Source: Thermopetrobacter sp. TC1
Lineage (GTDB): Bacteria; Pseudomonadota; Alphaproteobacteria; Rhizobiales; Aestuariivirgaceae
DNA: 64,000 nucleotides
Direction of reading: 5' to 3'
Assembly: GCF_000746275.1 (NCBI RefSeq)
Contig: NZ_KN050828.1
Span: 599,384-663,383, forward strand
The notes beneath the pieces are model-generated. The model made no database searches and had not been told where the DNA came from. It worked only from the letters and a program-made list of their open reading frames with translations. Shown piece after piece: positions 63,848 through 64,000 of this stretch. The translations under genes and the position numbers were made by a program. Position 1 is the first letter of the stretch. Every line of letters begins with the position of its first letter.

Positions 63848-64000
63848 GACGAAAGCCCCTTGCGCCTAGCCGCAACCGTTCTTATCCGCCCGATTCCTTC
63901 GCGGGCAGTGGCAGAGCCTATAACCGCGCGCGGCGGGCGGCAAGCCTCGTTTGCAGGACCCAGGGCATCTCCTCATAAAATCCGGCGCATCAGCCCTTGT
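63848..64000. other. right window edge
   Basis: The last 153 bases hold no recognised gene; this is probably the promoter region of the dehydrogenase gene, or the end of an upstream gene cut by the window. Confidence 0.4.

Overview
The window is a GC-rich chromosomal segment of an alphaproteobacterium. Several genes are largely or wholly alphaproteobacterial: MmcB, the DUF2312 protein GapR, DUF4167, DUF1036, the TAXI protein and the ethylmalonyl-CoA pathway pair Ccr/Ecm. Gene orders also fit: mnmG-rsmG-parA-parB, xerC divergent from priA, polysaccharide deacetylase-rppH, and lysC/ptsP/prfA/prmC/DUF4167. I cannot fix the order or genus. There is no phage, insertion sequence, CRISPR array or plasmid module; almost every gene is core or common accessory.

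Layout. 1-4.3 kb: the end of mnmG, then rsmG, parA and parB, with a near-perfect parS site inside rsmG; this block usually lies near the replication origin, though no origin is visible. 4.4-9.1 kb: a fused indolepyruvate oxidoreductase, a DedA-like membrane protein and dsbB. 9.2-12.7 kb: divergent ecm and ccr. 12.7-20.2 kb: a membrane-anchored TAXI protein, mmcB, an arabinose-5-phosphate isomerase, an outer-membrane barrel, rplS, leuC and a small membrane protein. 20.3-22.4 kb: two parts of the AmmeMemoRadiSam set, facing apart. 22.5-27.9 kb: a lone cyclic-nucleotide-binding domain, an S11 peptidase with an altered active-site motif, a CobW-type GTPase and an L,D-transpeptidase. 28.2-36.9 kb: B12-dependent ribonucleotide reductase, xerC, priA, a divergent polysaccharide deacetylase, rppH and mgtE.

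37.1-44.5 kb: tRNA-Leu(GAG), lipB, dapB, gpmA, a three-gene DctPQM TRAP transporter operon and pyruvate kinase. 44.7-50.1 kb: DUF1036, an N-formylglutamate amidohydrolase family protein, gapR, aroK, a 49-residue membrane protein, xerD, accA and bolA. 50.1-50.4 kb is gene-free and holds an inverted pair of REP-like palindromes. 50.4-54.3 kb: moeA/mobB (molybdenum cofactor), an SDR enzyme and DUF4167. 54.7-63.8 kb: prmC/prfA, rodZ, ptsP, lysC, ubiG and 3-hydroxybutyryl-CoA dehydrogenase.

Functionally, Ccr and Ecm indicate acetyl-CoA assimilation through the ethylmalonyl-CoA pathway. Ecm and the class II ribonucleotide reductase both need cobalamin, so the cell must make or import it. I see no convincing wholly new system. 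The best leads are the incomplete AmmeMemoRadiSam pair, the S11 peptidase with a changed SxN motif beside a CobW metallochaperone, the orphan membrane-anchored TAXI protein, the coding-embedded parS, and the repeat-bearing gap at 50.2 kb.
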